NCBI GenBank assembly: GCA_037440525.1
Contig: JBBITW010000005.1
Coordinates: forward strand, 1 to 41,861
DNA from: JBBITW01 sp037440525
GTDB lineage: Bacteria > Desulfobacterota > BSN033 > UBA1163
Reading direction: 5' to 3'
Length of the DNA stretch: 41,861 nucleotides
Every line of letters begins with the position of its first letter. Within the stretch, counting starts at the first letter, position 1. Below, one piece after another: positions 1 through 8,035 of this stretch. The notes below the pieces were generated by a model that did no database searches, was not told the origin of the DNA, and saw only the letters and a program-made list of their open reading frames with translations. A program made the position numbers and the translations under genes.

Positions 1-33
1 CACAATGACAATCTGGAATCGCTCAATTTAGAT
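1..33. repeat. Family B element, right end (cut by window edge)
   Basis: Bases 2-33 nearly match 28634-28664 and include the 15-bp terminal inverted repeat AATCGCTCAATTTAG at 17-31. This is the right end of a family B palindromic element. The rest lies outside the window. Confidence 0.8.
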
Positions 34-63
34 TAAATCTTTAAAATTATCCCGCTTACCATC

Positions 64-90
64 CCCTCTCCCCAATGCTTGGGGAGAGGG
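64..90. repeat. CCCTCTCCCC/GGGGAGAGGG palindrome
   Basis: A perfect 10-bp stem (64-73 with 81-90) encloses a 7-base loop and is followed by AGGGTGAGGGG. The same motif type recurs at 26117-26157 and, as a half-site, at 41730-41752. It lies in the leader of the sulfatase-like gene. Translating through it gives a spurious N-terminus, which is one reason to place that gene's start downstream. Confidence 0.75.
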
Positions 91-137
91 TTAGGGTGAG
101 GGGTTTAATTCCTTCAGGAAGGAGATCTTCGCCTCAG

Positions 138-2141
138 GTGAGAAAGATTATTTTTAAAAAATTCCTAGCCCTTTTTACAAAGATTGTCTCGGAAGATAAG
201 TCTTTATTCACCTTTTTTATTTGCCTCTTCCTACTTGTCCTTGCCTACAGGGCAGAGCTCATCATAGGACTCTTTACAAATCCCCTGAAGCCATTCGATT
301 TTAATCCAAAAAATTATACTCCTGGATGGATACTCTCCCATATCCCGCAAGACCTCTCTGTCATCCTTGGCCTTTCTATTATTTTCTGGTTGCTCTCTAA
401 GGCCATGAGCCCTCTTAAAAATAAGGGATGGTTTCTTATATTCAAAATATTTGGTATCCTCATACTGAATATCACACTAATCGCTTTATCGGTCATCCAT
501 GTTGCTCATACCCAATTACTCTTTTCGGCACAGACAGGCCTCGATCATTCAATGCTCATGGAGGTCTTTCTAAATGTCTCATTTGAAGAGCTCATGAAAT
601 TCGGTGGATTTAGAGAGTTCCTATTCCTACTCATCCCTGTGGGACTTTTTTGGTTTATCTGGATATTGCCACTATGGTTCAGAATTAAAATGGCAAAGGC
701 ATCAATATTTTTCATTATCATCCTCTCCATATGCTTCATATCCTTCTCGGAGAAAAGGGAGAATCCAATCCCAAAGGAGATATATGAAAATCCAGTTACA
801 TTCCTCCTCTCCGATCTTATTGAAAATATCTTCCTCAGCCCCTCCATAAAACAGGATTCCAAAAAAATTGTAAATGAATATAGATTGTCAATTAATCCCT
901 CAGAAGAGATGTTCAGTCATCCTGTAAAACCATTAAAATTTCTCTCCATTAAAACCCCGCATCAATGGAATATCATCTTTCTCATCATGGAATCTGTTGG
1001 GAGTAGATATATATTTGATACATCAAACCAGAGGATGCCTATGCCTTTTTTATACAACCTGTCAAAAGAGGCGTGGTATCTGAAGAGACATTTTACAACT
1101 TCCAATATAAGCACAAAGGCAATCTTCTCTCTGATGAGCGGTCTTTATGACTTTTTTAATCAGGAGACATTTGGTTTGCGATCGGATGCAAGGGTCCCAT
1201 CTCTGATCAATTTTTTATCCGAAACTCATGAATCTTTTCTTGTAACTCCTTCTCCCATAAACTGGTATTTTCCGCTCTCCTTTGTAAAGAATAGTGGGCT
1301 TCTGGAGATGCATCATTTTGAGAATCTAAATCTTAAAAAGAGGGAAGAACTTCACTCCTTTGGCCGATATGTGGGAAGGGATGAGATACAGACAGTGGAC
1401 TTTTTTATTAAGAGATTGAAAAAGGCAAAGGAGCCATTTCTGGCAATCTATATCAGCTTCGTAGCGCATCTTCCCTATTTTGACTATGGTGCTGATTACA
1501 GGATAATGGAGGAAGATGGTAGGGCCATAACCCGCTATTATAATAATCTCTACCTGCTCGACAATATGATAAAACTTATCTATGAGCATCTTAAGCAAAG
1601 TGGCCTTCTGGAGAGGACAATACTTGTCGTTGTTGGAGATCATGGTCAGGCCTTTGGTCAGCACCATCCTGATAATTATATGCATCATAGATATAGCTAT
1701 AATGAGAATCTGGAAACCCCTGCACTGATCTATCAACCTATCCTTTTTAAACCAAAAACCTTCGAGATTCCAACAACGCATGTAGACCTTCTTCCAACAA
1801 TACTCGATGCAATGAGAATCCCTTACGATCCTCTCCTCTTCAATGGTGAATCACTTTTTTATCACAGGCTAAAGCGAAGATATATCTTCTTCTATGGATA
1901 TGAAAAGACCATATCCTCACTCGATACACAAAATCTCATCAAGGTCCAGTATTCTCTGAAGAAAAGAAAAGGATGGGCCTTTGACCTGAGGGCAGATCCA
2001 GAGGAGAAAGTTCCTCTGGATATCTCACTATTTCCGAAACAGATGGAGGCACTTTTTAGGTTTGTAAATCATCATGATTTAGCCCTTGTGAAATATAATG
2101 AGGGTTTAAATCTTTTGAAAGATAAAAAACCACCATCATAG
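138..2141 (+). CDS. Membrane sulfatase / LTA synthase-like phosphotransferase
   Basis: A polytopic inner-membrane enzyme of the alkaline phosphatase superfamily, in the branch of LTA synthase, MdoB/OpgB and EptA-like phosphoglycerol or phosphoethanolamine transferases. Numbered from GTG 138 (667 residues), about five membrane helices fill residues 23-204, followed by an extracytoplasmic catalytic domain at about 275-600. Visible motifs are IIFLIMES (metal-ligand Glu near 285), a TTSNIST stretch near 320 where the nucleophilic Thr/Ser should lie, and GDHGQAFGQHH near 500. An in-frame ATG at 75 exists, but the residues between would be encoded by a repeated palindrome. GTG 138 follows an AGGAAGGAG motif with somewhat long spacing. 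The substrate is unknown; modification of an envelope glycan or lipid is an inference. It is co-directional with the next gene, 8 bp away. Confidence 0.85.
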   Translation: MRKIIFKKFLALFTKIVSEDKSLFTFFICLFLLVLAYRAELIIGLFTNPLKPFDFNPKNYTPGWILSHIPQDLSVILGLSIIFWLLSKAMSPLKNKGWFLIFKIFGILILNITLIALSVIHVAHTQLLFSAQTGLDHSMLMEVFLNVSFEELMKFGGFREFLFLLIPVGLFWFIWILPLWFRIKMAKASIFFIIILSICFISFSEKRENPIPKEIYENPVTFLLSDLIENIFLSPSIKQDSKKIVNEYRLSINPSEEMFSHPVKPLKFLSIKTPHQWNIIFLIMESVGSRYIFDTSNQRMPMPFLYNLSKEAWYLKRHFTTSNISTKAIFSLMSGLYDFFNQETFGLRSDARVPSLINFLSETHESFLVTPSPINWYFPLSFVKNSGLLEMHHFENLNLKKREELHSFGRYVGRDEIQTVDFFIKRLKKAKEPFLAIYISFVAHLPYFDYGADYRIMEEDGRAITRYYNNLYLLDNMIKLIYEHLKQSGLLERTILVVVGDHGQAFGQHHPDNYMHHRYSYNENLETPALIYQPILFKPKTFEIPTTHVDLLPTILDAMRIPYDPLLFNGESLFYHRLKRRYIFFYGYEKTISSLDTQNLIKVQYSLKKRKGWAFDLRADPEEKVPLDISLFPKQMEALFRFVNHHDLALVKYNEGLNLLKDKKPPS

Positions 2142-2149
2142 GGGAAGAT

Positions 2150-2851
2150 ATGTCTACAATTGAGATTATTTATGAATTTGAATTTATGGATGGTAAAAGG
2201 ATGCTCTATCCTCTACTCTTAGATAAAGCTACAATATCTTTGATCCCCGAGCATAAAACACCTCTTCCCTTCTGGACAGAGCTTGATTGCTCTCGGTGTT
2301 CTGTTTGTTCGCTCTTGAAGGATAAATCTCCCCATTGCCCAATTGCAGCAAACATCTCAGACCTTGTCGAACATTTCAAGGACGTAAGATCAACCGAGCA
2401 GGTAAGAATCACGGTCATTACAGCAGAGCGGACCTATTTTAAAGAAGCCACTATACAGAGAGGGCTTTCCTCCATCTTTGGACTCATCATGGCAACGAGT
2501 GGTTGTCCCATAATGAATTTCCTTAAACCCATGGCAAGGTACCATCTCCCATTTTCAACGGATGAAGAGACGATTGTTCGTTCTGTCTCAATGTATCTTT
2601 TAAGACAGTATTTTATTGCAAAGAGGAGGGGAAGTCCTGATCTATCCCTTGAAAGACTCGATAAGTCCTATTCACTGGTTCAGGAGGTAAACAGGGGGAT
2701 CTGCAGTCGTATCTCCAAGGCAATAATCGAGGGTAAAAGCCGTGGAGATGCTGCAAGTAATGCTGTTATCATACTTGACTCATTCTCCCAATTGCTTATG
2801 ATGGAGATAGAACAGAAACTCGATTCGCTGGCTTCGCTTTTCGAAGAATGA
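2150..2851 (+). CDS. Unrecognised protein with CxxCxxCx9C motif
   Basis: A soluble-looking protein of 233 residues with no signal peptide or membrane segment. Cysteines 47, 50, 53 and 63 form a CxxCxxC-x9-C cluster, and a further SGCP motif sits at 117-120. This suggests metal or Fe-S binding, or a structural zinc site. The C-terminal third is helical in character. It may belong to a domain of unknown function (possibly DUF6901), but I cannot confirm this. A GGGGA Shine-Dalgarno sequence precedes the ATG, and the 8-bp gap suggests co-transcription with the upstream sulfatase-like gene. It converges on the DUF2207 gene with only 8 bp between stop codons. Confidence 0.8.
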   Translation: MSTIEIIYEFEFMDGKRMLYPLLLDKATISLIPEHKTPLPFWTELDCSRCSVCSLLKDKSPHCPIAANISDLVEHFKDVRSTEQVRITVITAERTYFKEATIQRGLSSIFGLIMATSGCPIMNFLKPMARYHLPFSTDEETIVRSVSMYLLRQYFIAKRRGSPDLSLERLDKSYSLVQEVNRGICSRISKAIIEGKSRGDAASNAVIILDSFSQLLMMEIEQKLDSLASLFEE

Positions 2852-2859
2852 GATTATTC

Positions 2860-4608
2860 TTACCAGCTTCCACCTCCACCACCTCCGAATCCTCCTCCGG
2901 AAAAACCACCTCCCCCTAACCCACCTCCACGACCACCACTTCCCCTCGGTGCTGAAAAGATGGCAGAGCTGAGGCTTTGGGTCATGGAATTTAGGGAGTG
3001 GGAAAAGGCGTAGGGATTAAAAATTCTAAATCCACCGGGCGAAACATACCACCTCGGTGGCTCCTGATAGATGCCCTCAAATGCCTGTGCCCAGCTATCC
3101 ACCACATCTAAAGAGATGGCATAAGGTAGAAATTTGGAGAATAGTTCTTTATCACCCATTCTTTCAAGCCTGTCTTTCTCTGCTCGACTCATAAATTCCT
3201 GAAAACCTAATATTTCCATGTATGCCAATGCTCCTGCCTTTGTCTTGGCAGGCATATATATTCCAAAGAAGATGACGGAGAGTCCTGTAAGAGCGCTTGT
3301 GATAAAGCTTTTCCCAGTAGAATAAGGAAAGAGGAATGATAAGATAAAACCACCAATCCCGATGATAATAATTCCTGATAGAAAATATACATTCCTCACC
3401 TTCTCAGGACTAACGAGAAAATAGCCCTTCCTGACCAGCTCACCAAATAGGGTCCGTTTCAGGATAATCATATGTTTATAAAAATTATTCTTCAAACTTG
3501 AGATGGATATTTGGCTTATTTTAGAAGGGAAAAGGCTCTTTAATAGTTCTATTTCAAAAAGGCTTAGAGCGTTATCAGGTTCTTTTAATTTAATGAGATT
3601 GTAATCCGATTTGCCAAAAAACAATCCCTCTGTCTTTATCTCTTCAATCTGAATATAGCCCTTGACCGCAAGGCCAACGATCGTTGAAGTTATGTCCCTC
3701 GGGTCGAGCTTCTCATCAATGAGTGTCCCGACCTCTGCGGGTGTTAGTGGAAGATTATTATATTTTGGTGGCTCATACATCACTGTCAAAGACTCCTTCA
3801 CCCTCGGGTCTCTTCCCTTCCTGTACCACCGATTAAACATAAAAAAGAAAGAAAGAATAGGAAATAAAAATATCCAGTTCTCCCCTATATTAATCGTCCA
3901 CAGAAACCTTCTCCATGAAGAGGGTGGAGAAACAAATCCCTTATCCCACCCAAAGGCTATTGTAAGGCCTTCTCCTGGATTAAGCCCCTTTGTGGAAGTA
4001 AACCTTATGCCACCTTCATACTCTTCATAACCACATTCTGTTTGCACTGATCCATAGGCTCCAGTATAGCAGGCTGCCCTTATGTTTGTGGGCCTCTCCT
4101 TTTTTTCAAGATTAATATCTGCCGATGCCTCAAGGATAGGTGCCTTCCAGTAATTTCCTGTAACATTCCAGTATAGCTCATCATGATCATCGAAGAAGAG
4201 TATCGCATTTTTCACTTCGTAGGTTATTACATATGTCTGTCGTCCTGAGATGAACCTTTTAGGGTGGCCAATCCTTATATTGATCACATGAGCGGTCTTT
4301 TTTACCTGATATTTCCATAGCTTTCCTGCACCATCAGTAACGGATAGAATTTTTGTGGGTGTTGTAATAGTCTTTCCAAACTCATCCCTGTACTTATATG
4401 GGATTTCTCGATAAATCCCGTGTCTCGGTTTATGAAAATTTACCTCAATCGTCTCCCGAACTATAAAAGAGGAATCCTTCTCAATGGTAATATCTGAGTG
4501 GAATTTTGTAATGGTAAAATACTGCGCAAAAACAGAGGGAATAAAAATGATGAGGTTGAGAGTTAAAAAAGATATGATCAAAATTAATAATCTTAAATAA
4601 TCTTTCAT
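2860..4608 (-). CDS. DUF2207 membrane protein with Gly-rich tail
   Basis: A 582-residue membrane protein of the DUF2207 (YciQ-like) family, function unknown. A signal peptide or first helix occupies about 1-28. The long extracytoplasmic beta-rich domain (about 29-235) includes the family-like stretch GIYREIPYKYRDEFG. A helix near 240-258 follows, then a cytoplasmic region and a helix pair near 415-455. The C-terminus is a Gly-rich tail (RGGGLGGGGFSGGG) typical of the family. The ATG is preceded by AGGA with good spacing. It lies 68 bp downstream of lemA; LemA and DUF2207 genes are frequent neighbours, so a shared membrane-associated role is likely but undefined. Confidence 0.88.
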   Translation of the reverse strand: MKDYLRLLILIISFLTLNLIIFIPSVFAQYFTITKFHSDITIEKDSSFIVRETIEVNFHKPRHGIYREIPYKYRDEFGKTITTPTKILSVTDGAGKLWKYQVKKTAHVINIRIGHPKRFISGRQTYVITYEVKNAILFFDDHDELYWNVTGNYWKAPILEASADINLEKKERPTNIRAACYTGAYGSVQTECGYEEYEGGIRFTSTKGLNPGEGLTIAFGWDKGFVSPPSSWRRFLWTINIGENWIFLFPILSFFFMFNRWYRKGRDPRVKESLTVMYEPPKYNNLPLTPAEVGTLIDEKLDPRDITSTIVGLAVKGYIQIEEIKTEGLFFGKSDYNLIKLKEPDNALSLFEIELLKSLFPSKISQISISSLKNNFYKHMIILKRTLFGELVRKGYFLVSPEKVRNVYFLSGIIIIGIGGFILSFLFPYSTGKSFITSALTGLSVIFFGIYMPAKTKAGALAYMEILGFQEFMSRAEKDRLERMGDKELFSKFLPYAISLDVVDSWAQAFEGIYQEPPRWYVSPGGFRIFNPYAFSHSLNSMTQSLSSAIFSAPRGSGGRGGGLGGGGFSGGGFGGGGGGSW

Positions 4609-4676
4609 CTTTTTCCTGCTCGGATTAAGAATTTTTCTTCCTATATCTTCCTCTCACTTATCAATTCCCTTTCAAA

Positions 4677-5234
4677 TTACGAAAAACTGACCTTTATGGG
4701 TTTTCTTTCTACCTCAGGTGATTCAAGCTGAAAGAGTTCTGCCTGCTTAAAATTGAATTGCGATGCAATCAGGTTTGAGGGAAATGATTCAATCATAACA
4801 TTATAGTCACGAACCACTGCGTTATAGTACCTCCTTGCGTACTCGATATTATTCTCCAGTTCCTGAAGCTGAGTCTGAAGTTGCATAAAATTTGCATTGG
4901 CCTTAAGCTCAGGATATGCCTCTGCAACTGCAAATAGACTCTTTAGTGTATCTCGGAGCATATTTTCAGCCTTTGCCATTTCAGCAGGGGAATTGGCCTT
5001 CATTGCCATTGTCCTCGCCTCAGTAACCTTTTCGAAAACGGTTCTTTCATGGGATGCATAGCCCTTAACCGTCTCAACAAGATTCGGAACCAGATCAAAT
5101 CTCTTCTTACACTGGACATCAATATCTGACCATGAGGATTTAACTGTATTCCTGAGCCGAACAAGTCTATTGTAGATTGAAACAACCGACAAAATAAGAA
5201 TACCGAGTATAATAAGAATAATGATTAAGGTCAT
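4677..5234 (-). CDS. lemA: LemA family protein
   Basis: LemA-family protein of 185 residues, the usual length. It has one N-terminal membrane anchor (about 1-22) and a long helical-bundle domain outside the membrane. Diagnostic stretches are WSDIDVQCKKRFDLVPNLVE and FNFKQAELFQLESPE near the C-terminus. AGGAGGGG lies ideally before the ATG. The molecular role of LemA is not settled. Its pairing with the DUF2207 gene directly downstream is a recurrent arrangement. Confidence 0.92.
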   Translation of the reverse strand: MTLIIILIILGILILSVVSIYNRLVRLRNTVKSSWSDIDVQCKKRFDLVPNLVETVKGYASHERTVFEKVTEARTMAMKANSPAEMAKAENMLRDTLKSLFAVAEAYPELKANANFMQLQTQLQELENNIEYARRYYNAVVRDYNVMIESFPSNLIASQFNFKQAELFQLESPEVERKPIKVSFS

Positions 5235-5323
5235 ATCTTCCCCTCCTGTTTTATTTCCATTTAGAAGATGTCAACGACATTGGCAATATCCCCACCCTCC
5301 ACAGTCTTTCAAGGATTGAGCAT

Positions 5324-5998
5324 CTATGTTTTCTTAAAGTAAAGGTCTGCCTCTTCTGTCAACTCATTTAGCCTTTTCTCTAAAAGAAGCCTTCTTTCCT
5401 CAAGATAGTTCCTATCTCCATCAGGATCTACATTTATGGGTTCACCCCAGATGAAGACACCCCTGGAGAAAGGGTATGGGAGGAGAAATCGATCCCAGCT
5501 ATTGAAGATCTTCTTCCTTGAGGCGCTAAATGAGACTGGAACAACAGGTCTTCCTGTTCGTCGGGCAAGCTCTATTGCTCCAAATCGGGCTATCTGACGA
5601 GGGCCCCTTGGACCATCCGGAACAATTGCCACATCACTGCCATCCTTTATAGCCTTCTCCATCTCCCTCAGCGCCGAAGATCCATCTCTATAGCTGGAGC
5701 CGAGGATTGGATGGAAACCAAACCTCTCAAGCGCCTTTCCTACTATCTGGCCATCTCTGTGGGGTGAAACAAGAAAACTCAGTTTCTTTCCTTTATATGC
5801 ATATGGCATCATTAAAAGTCTTCCATGCCAGAAGACACCAATGGCTGAAACGTTCTTTTCCCAGAATGATCTTGGAATCTCAGGCCTGACAACTTCAAAT
5901 CTCATTGTTCGGCCAAGAAGCTTAATTGCCCAATAGGCCAAGGATGGGCCATATTTAGCTATAAATCTTTTTTTAATTCTCTTTAAAGACATCTTCAA
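5324..5998 (-). CDS. DUF374 lysophospholipid acyltransferase-like protein
   Basis: A 224-residue protein of the DUF374 family, related to lysophospholipid and lipid A acyltransferases. The motif FWHGRLLMMPY (near 56) holds the candidate catalytic His. DVAIVPDGPRGPR (near 120) is the family signature, and an N-terminal hydrophobic stretch fits membrane association. Its ATG overlaps the msbA stop codon by 4 bp (ATGA), so the two are probably translationally coupled. Together with msbA and the lpx genes, this suggests a role in lipid A or phospholipid acylation. The exact substrate cannot be told from sequence. Confidence 0.9.
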   Translation of the reverse strand: MKMSLKRIKKRFIAKYGPSLAYWAIKLLGRTMRFEVVRPEIPRSFWEKNVSAIGVFWHGRLLMMPYAYKGKKLSFLVSPHRDGQIVGKALERFGFHPILGSSYRDGSSALREMEKAIKDGSDVAIVPDGPRGPRQIARFGAIELARRTGRPVVPVSFSASRKKIFNSWDRFLLPYPFSRGVFIWGEPINVDPDGDRNYLEERRLLLEKRLNELTEEADLYFKKT

Positions 5999-7758
5999 AA
6001 TATATTCTTTACTCTTGTTGTCTTCCAGATTCTCATCCCGTCATCTTTAAACTGCAAATCATAAAGACGCCGGTATTCTCCTCCTTTTGCCATCAGCTCT
6101 TCATGAGTCCCTTCCTCCACGATCCTACCGTCATGCAGAACAATTATTCTATGTGCATTTCTTATTGTAGATAGTCTATGGGCAATCACAAAGACAGTCC
6201 TTCGCTTCATCAGGGTCTCAAGGGCCTTCTGAACCTCTGCCTCAGAATCGGAATCAAGGGATGAGGTAGCCTCATCGAGAATCAAAATCGGGGCATCCTT
6301 GAGGAGGGCCCGAGCAATGGAGAGACGCTGGCGTTCTCCACCTGAAAGTTTAACGCCTCCTTCGCCAATGATTGTCTCATAACCCTGTGGGAGCCTTTGA
6401 ATGAAATCGTGAGCATTGGAAGCCTTAGCCGCTTCCACAATCTCCCTTTCAGACCTTTCGGGATTACCATAGGCTATATTGTTTCTTACAGTATCATTAA
6501 AAAGTATTGTCTGCTGGGTAACCAGTGCAATCTGGCTTCGCAAAGACTGTATTGTAACCTTGCGTATATCGTGATCATCAATCAGAATCTTACCATCGTC
6601 CACGTCATAAAATCGAGGGATAAGATTTACCAGAGATGTCTTACCCGCACCACTCATCCCGACCAATGCTACTATCTCACCAGCTTTGACCTCAAAAGAT
6701 ATCTCCTTGAGAACGGGTTCGCCGTCATATTTAAATGTCACATTACGAAACTCAATTCCCTTAGAAATTGGTGGTAGCGAAATGGCATCCTCTTCGTCCT
6801 TTATATCAGGCAGAGTATCGAGTAGTTCGAATACCCTTGATGCGGCTGCAAGACCTTCCTGAATTTCGAGATTAACCTTATTCAAATCTCTCACAGGGGC
6901 ATAAAGCATCAAAAGGGCGGTCATGAAGGAGAAGAAAGTGCCTGGTGTTAATTCTCCTTTAATCACGCTATAGCCTCCAACCCAGATGATAAGGGCTACT
7001 CCAACTCCTCCTAATAATTCCATCAAGGGATGAGATAAGGCCCTCACCTTCAGCCGTTTCAATGTAATCTCGAAGAATCTTTCATTCTCTTTGGCGAAAC
7101 GGCGCTTCTCGTAATCTTCCATACCAAAGGCCTTTACGATTCGATTCCCAGTGATTGTCTCGTGAAGAAATGTGGTAATGGTCCCCATTCGCTGTTGACC
7201 CTTACGACTAAATTTTCTCAGTCTTTTCCCGAATTCCTTAATCGGGATGATGGCGAGGGGAAATATGATAAAGGCTATTATTGCCAGTTTCCAGTTTCGA
7301 TAAAAGATGACTCCGGTAAGAGCTATGATTGTAAAGACATCCTTAAGAAGACCTGTTATGACATTGGAAACCGATGCCTGGATGAGATTTACATCATTTG
7401 TAATTCTTGATATGAGAACACCTGTAGGGGTTTTTGTAAAGAAGGAAAGGGAGAGTGATTGGAGGTGATTATAGAGCTTTTCCCTTATATCGGCTACAAC
7501 CCTTAAACCAACAAAATTCATCAAATAGGCCTGGCAGTAATCGAAAATCCCCTTGATGATGAAGAGGAGTATAATTGCAATGGGTAGAAGAAAGAGCATC
7601 TCTTTATCCCTTTTCAGGAAGACATCATCCAGGGCAGGTTTTACGAGGAAGGCCTGGGCAGCTGTCAGGAGGGAGACAAAGACCATAAAGATCATGGCCA
7701 ATACTAATTTAAATAAGTAAGGTTTGACGAGTTTGAGAAGACGTCGATAAAGAATCAT
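5995..7758 (-). CDS. msbA: Lipid A export ABC transporter MsbA
   Basis: A 587-residue half-transporter with an exporter transmembrane domain (about 1-320, six helices) and an ATPase domain. Walker A is GMSGAGKTS, the signature is LSGGERQRLSIARAL, Walker B is ILILDEATSSLD, and the switch His lies in VIAHRLST. This matches MsbA, which flips core-lipid A across the inner membrane at the cost of ATP. The next gene is a DUF374 acyltransferase, and lpxB lies upstream. A family A palindromic repeat ends 17 bp before the start codon, and I see no good Shine-Dalgarno sequence between them. Confidence 0.93.
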   Translation of the reverse strand: MILYRRLLKLVKPYLFKLVLAMIFMVFVSLLTAAQAFLVKPALDDVFLKRDKEMLFLLPIAIILLFIIKGIFDYCQAYLMNFVGLRVVADIREKLYNHLQSLSLSFFTKTPTGVLISRITNDVNLIQASVSNVITGLLKDVFTIIALTGVIFYRNWKLAIIAFIIFPLAIIPIKEFGKRLRKFSRKGQQRMGTITTFLHETITGNRIVKAFGMEDYEKRRFAKENERFFEITLKRLKVRALSHPLMELLGGVGVALIIWVGGYSVIKGELTPGTFFSFMTALLMLYAPVRDLNKVNLEIQEGLAAASRVFELLDTLPDIKDEEDAISLPPISKGIEFRNVTFKYDGEPVLKEISFEVKAGEIVALVGMSGAGKTSLVNLIPRFYDVDDGKILIDDHDIRKVTIQSLRSQIALVTQQTILFNDTVRNNIAYGNPERSEREIVEAAKASNAHDFIQRLPQGYETIIGEGGVKLSGGERQRLSIARALLKDAPILILDEATSSLDSDSEAEVQKALETLMKRRTVFVIAHRLSTIRNAHRIIVLHDGRIVEEGTHEELMAKGGEYRRLYDLQFKDDGMRIWKTTRVKNIF

Positions 7759-7775
7759 ATGCGTTTTCTAAAATA

Positions 7776-7997
7776 GAGAGCTCTGAAAAAATCCTTGAAA
7801 GACTGGGGAGGTAGGGTTCCAAACCCTTCGAATGCGGACATCGAGAAGGTAGATTGCTTACAATCGCTTAAGAGAAAATCAAGCATTTTCAGGGTATTAA
7901 TCAATAGTGCCATATTATTATCGGTATCCGCTCGAAGGCTTTTCCACCCCACCTCCCCAGTCTATAAAATTTGTTTTAATACTTTTTCAGAGACCTC
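7776..7997 (-). repeat. Family A palindromic element, copy 1
   Basis: An imperfect palindrome of 222 bp. The ends are inverted (GAGnnCTCTGAAAAA...CTTTTTCAGAGnnCTC). Inside lie two inverted arms of about 38 bp, GACTGGGGAGGT...CCTTCG and CGAAGGGTTT..ACCTCCCCAGTC in the reference orientation. The centre is asymmetric and contains TTGATTAATACCCTGAAAA. It is the reverse complement of copies 2 and 3 and lies between lpxB and msbA, 38 bp after the lpxB stop and 17 bp before the msbA start. Confidence 0.9.
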
Positions 7998-8035
7998 AAA
8001 TAAATTTTTTGACTCCTCCAAATGTTTTGAAGGAA

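Noticed and set aside
75..137. An in-frame ATG at 75 extending the sulfatase-like protein by 21 residues
   Set aside because: The extension is translated from a repeated palindrome and looks non-biological, and a GTG with a Shine-Dalgarno sequence lies just downstream.
1326..1781. Long antisense ORFs inside the sulfatase-like, lolC/E, hppA and NtrC-type genes
   Set aside because: They are shadows of strongly recognisable genes on the other strand or in another frame, without ribosome-binding sites or family features.
7755..7952. A 65-codon ORF within family A copy 1 whose stop overlaps the msbA start (ATGA), suggesting a coupled leader peptide
   Set aside because: The equivalent frame is broken by early stops in copies 2 and 3, so the ORF is a by-product of the repeat.
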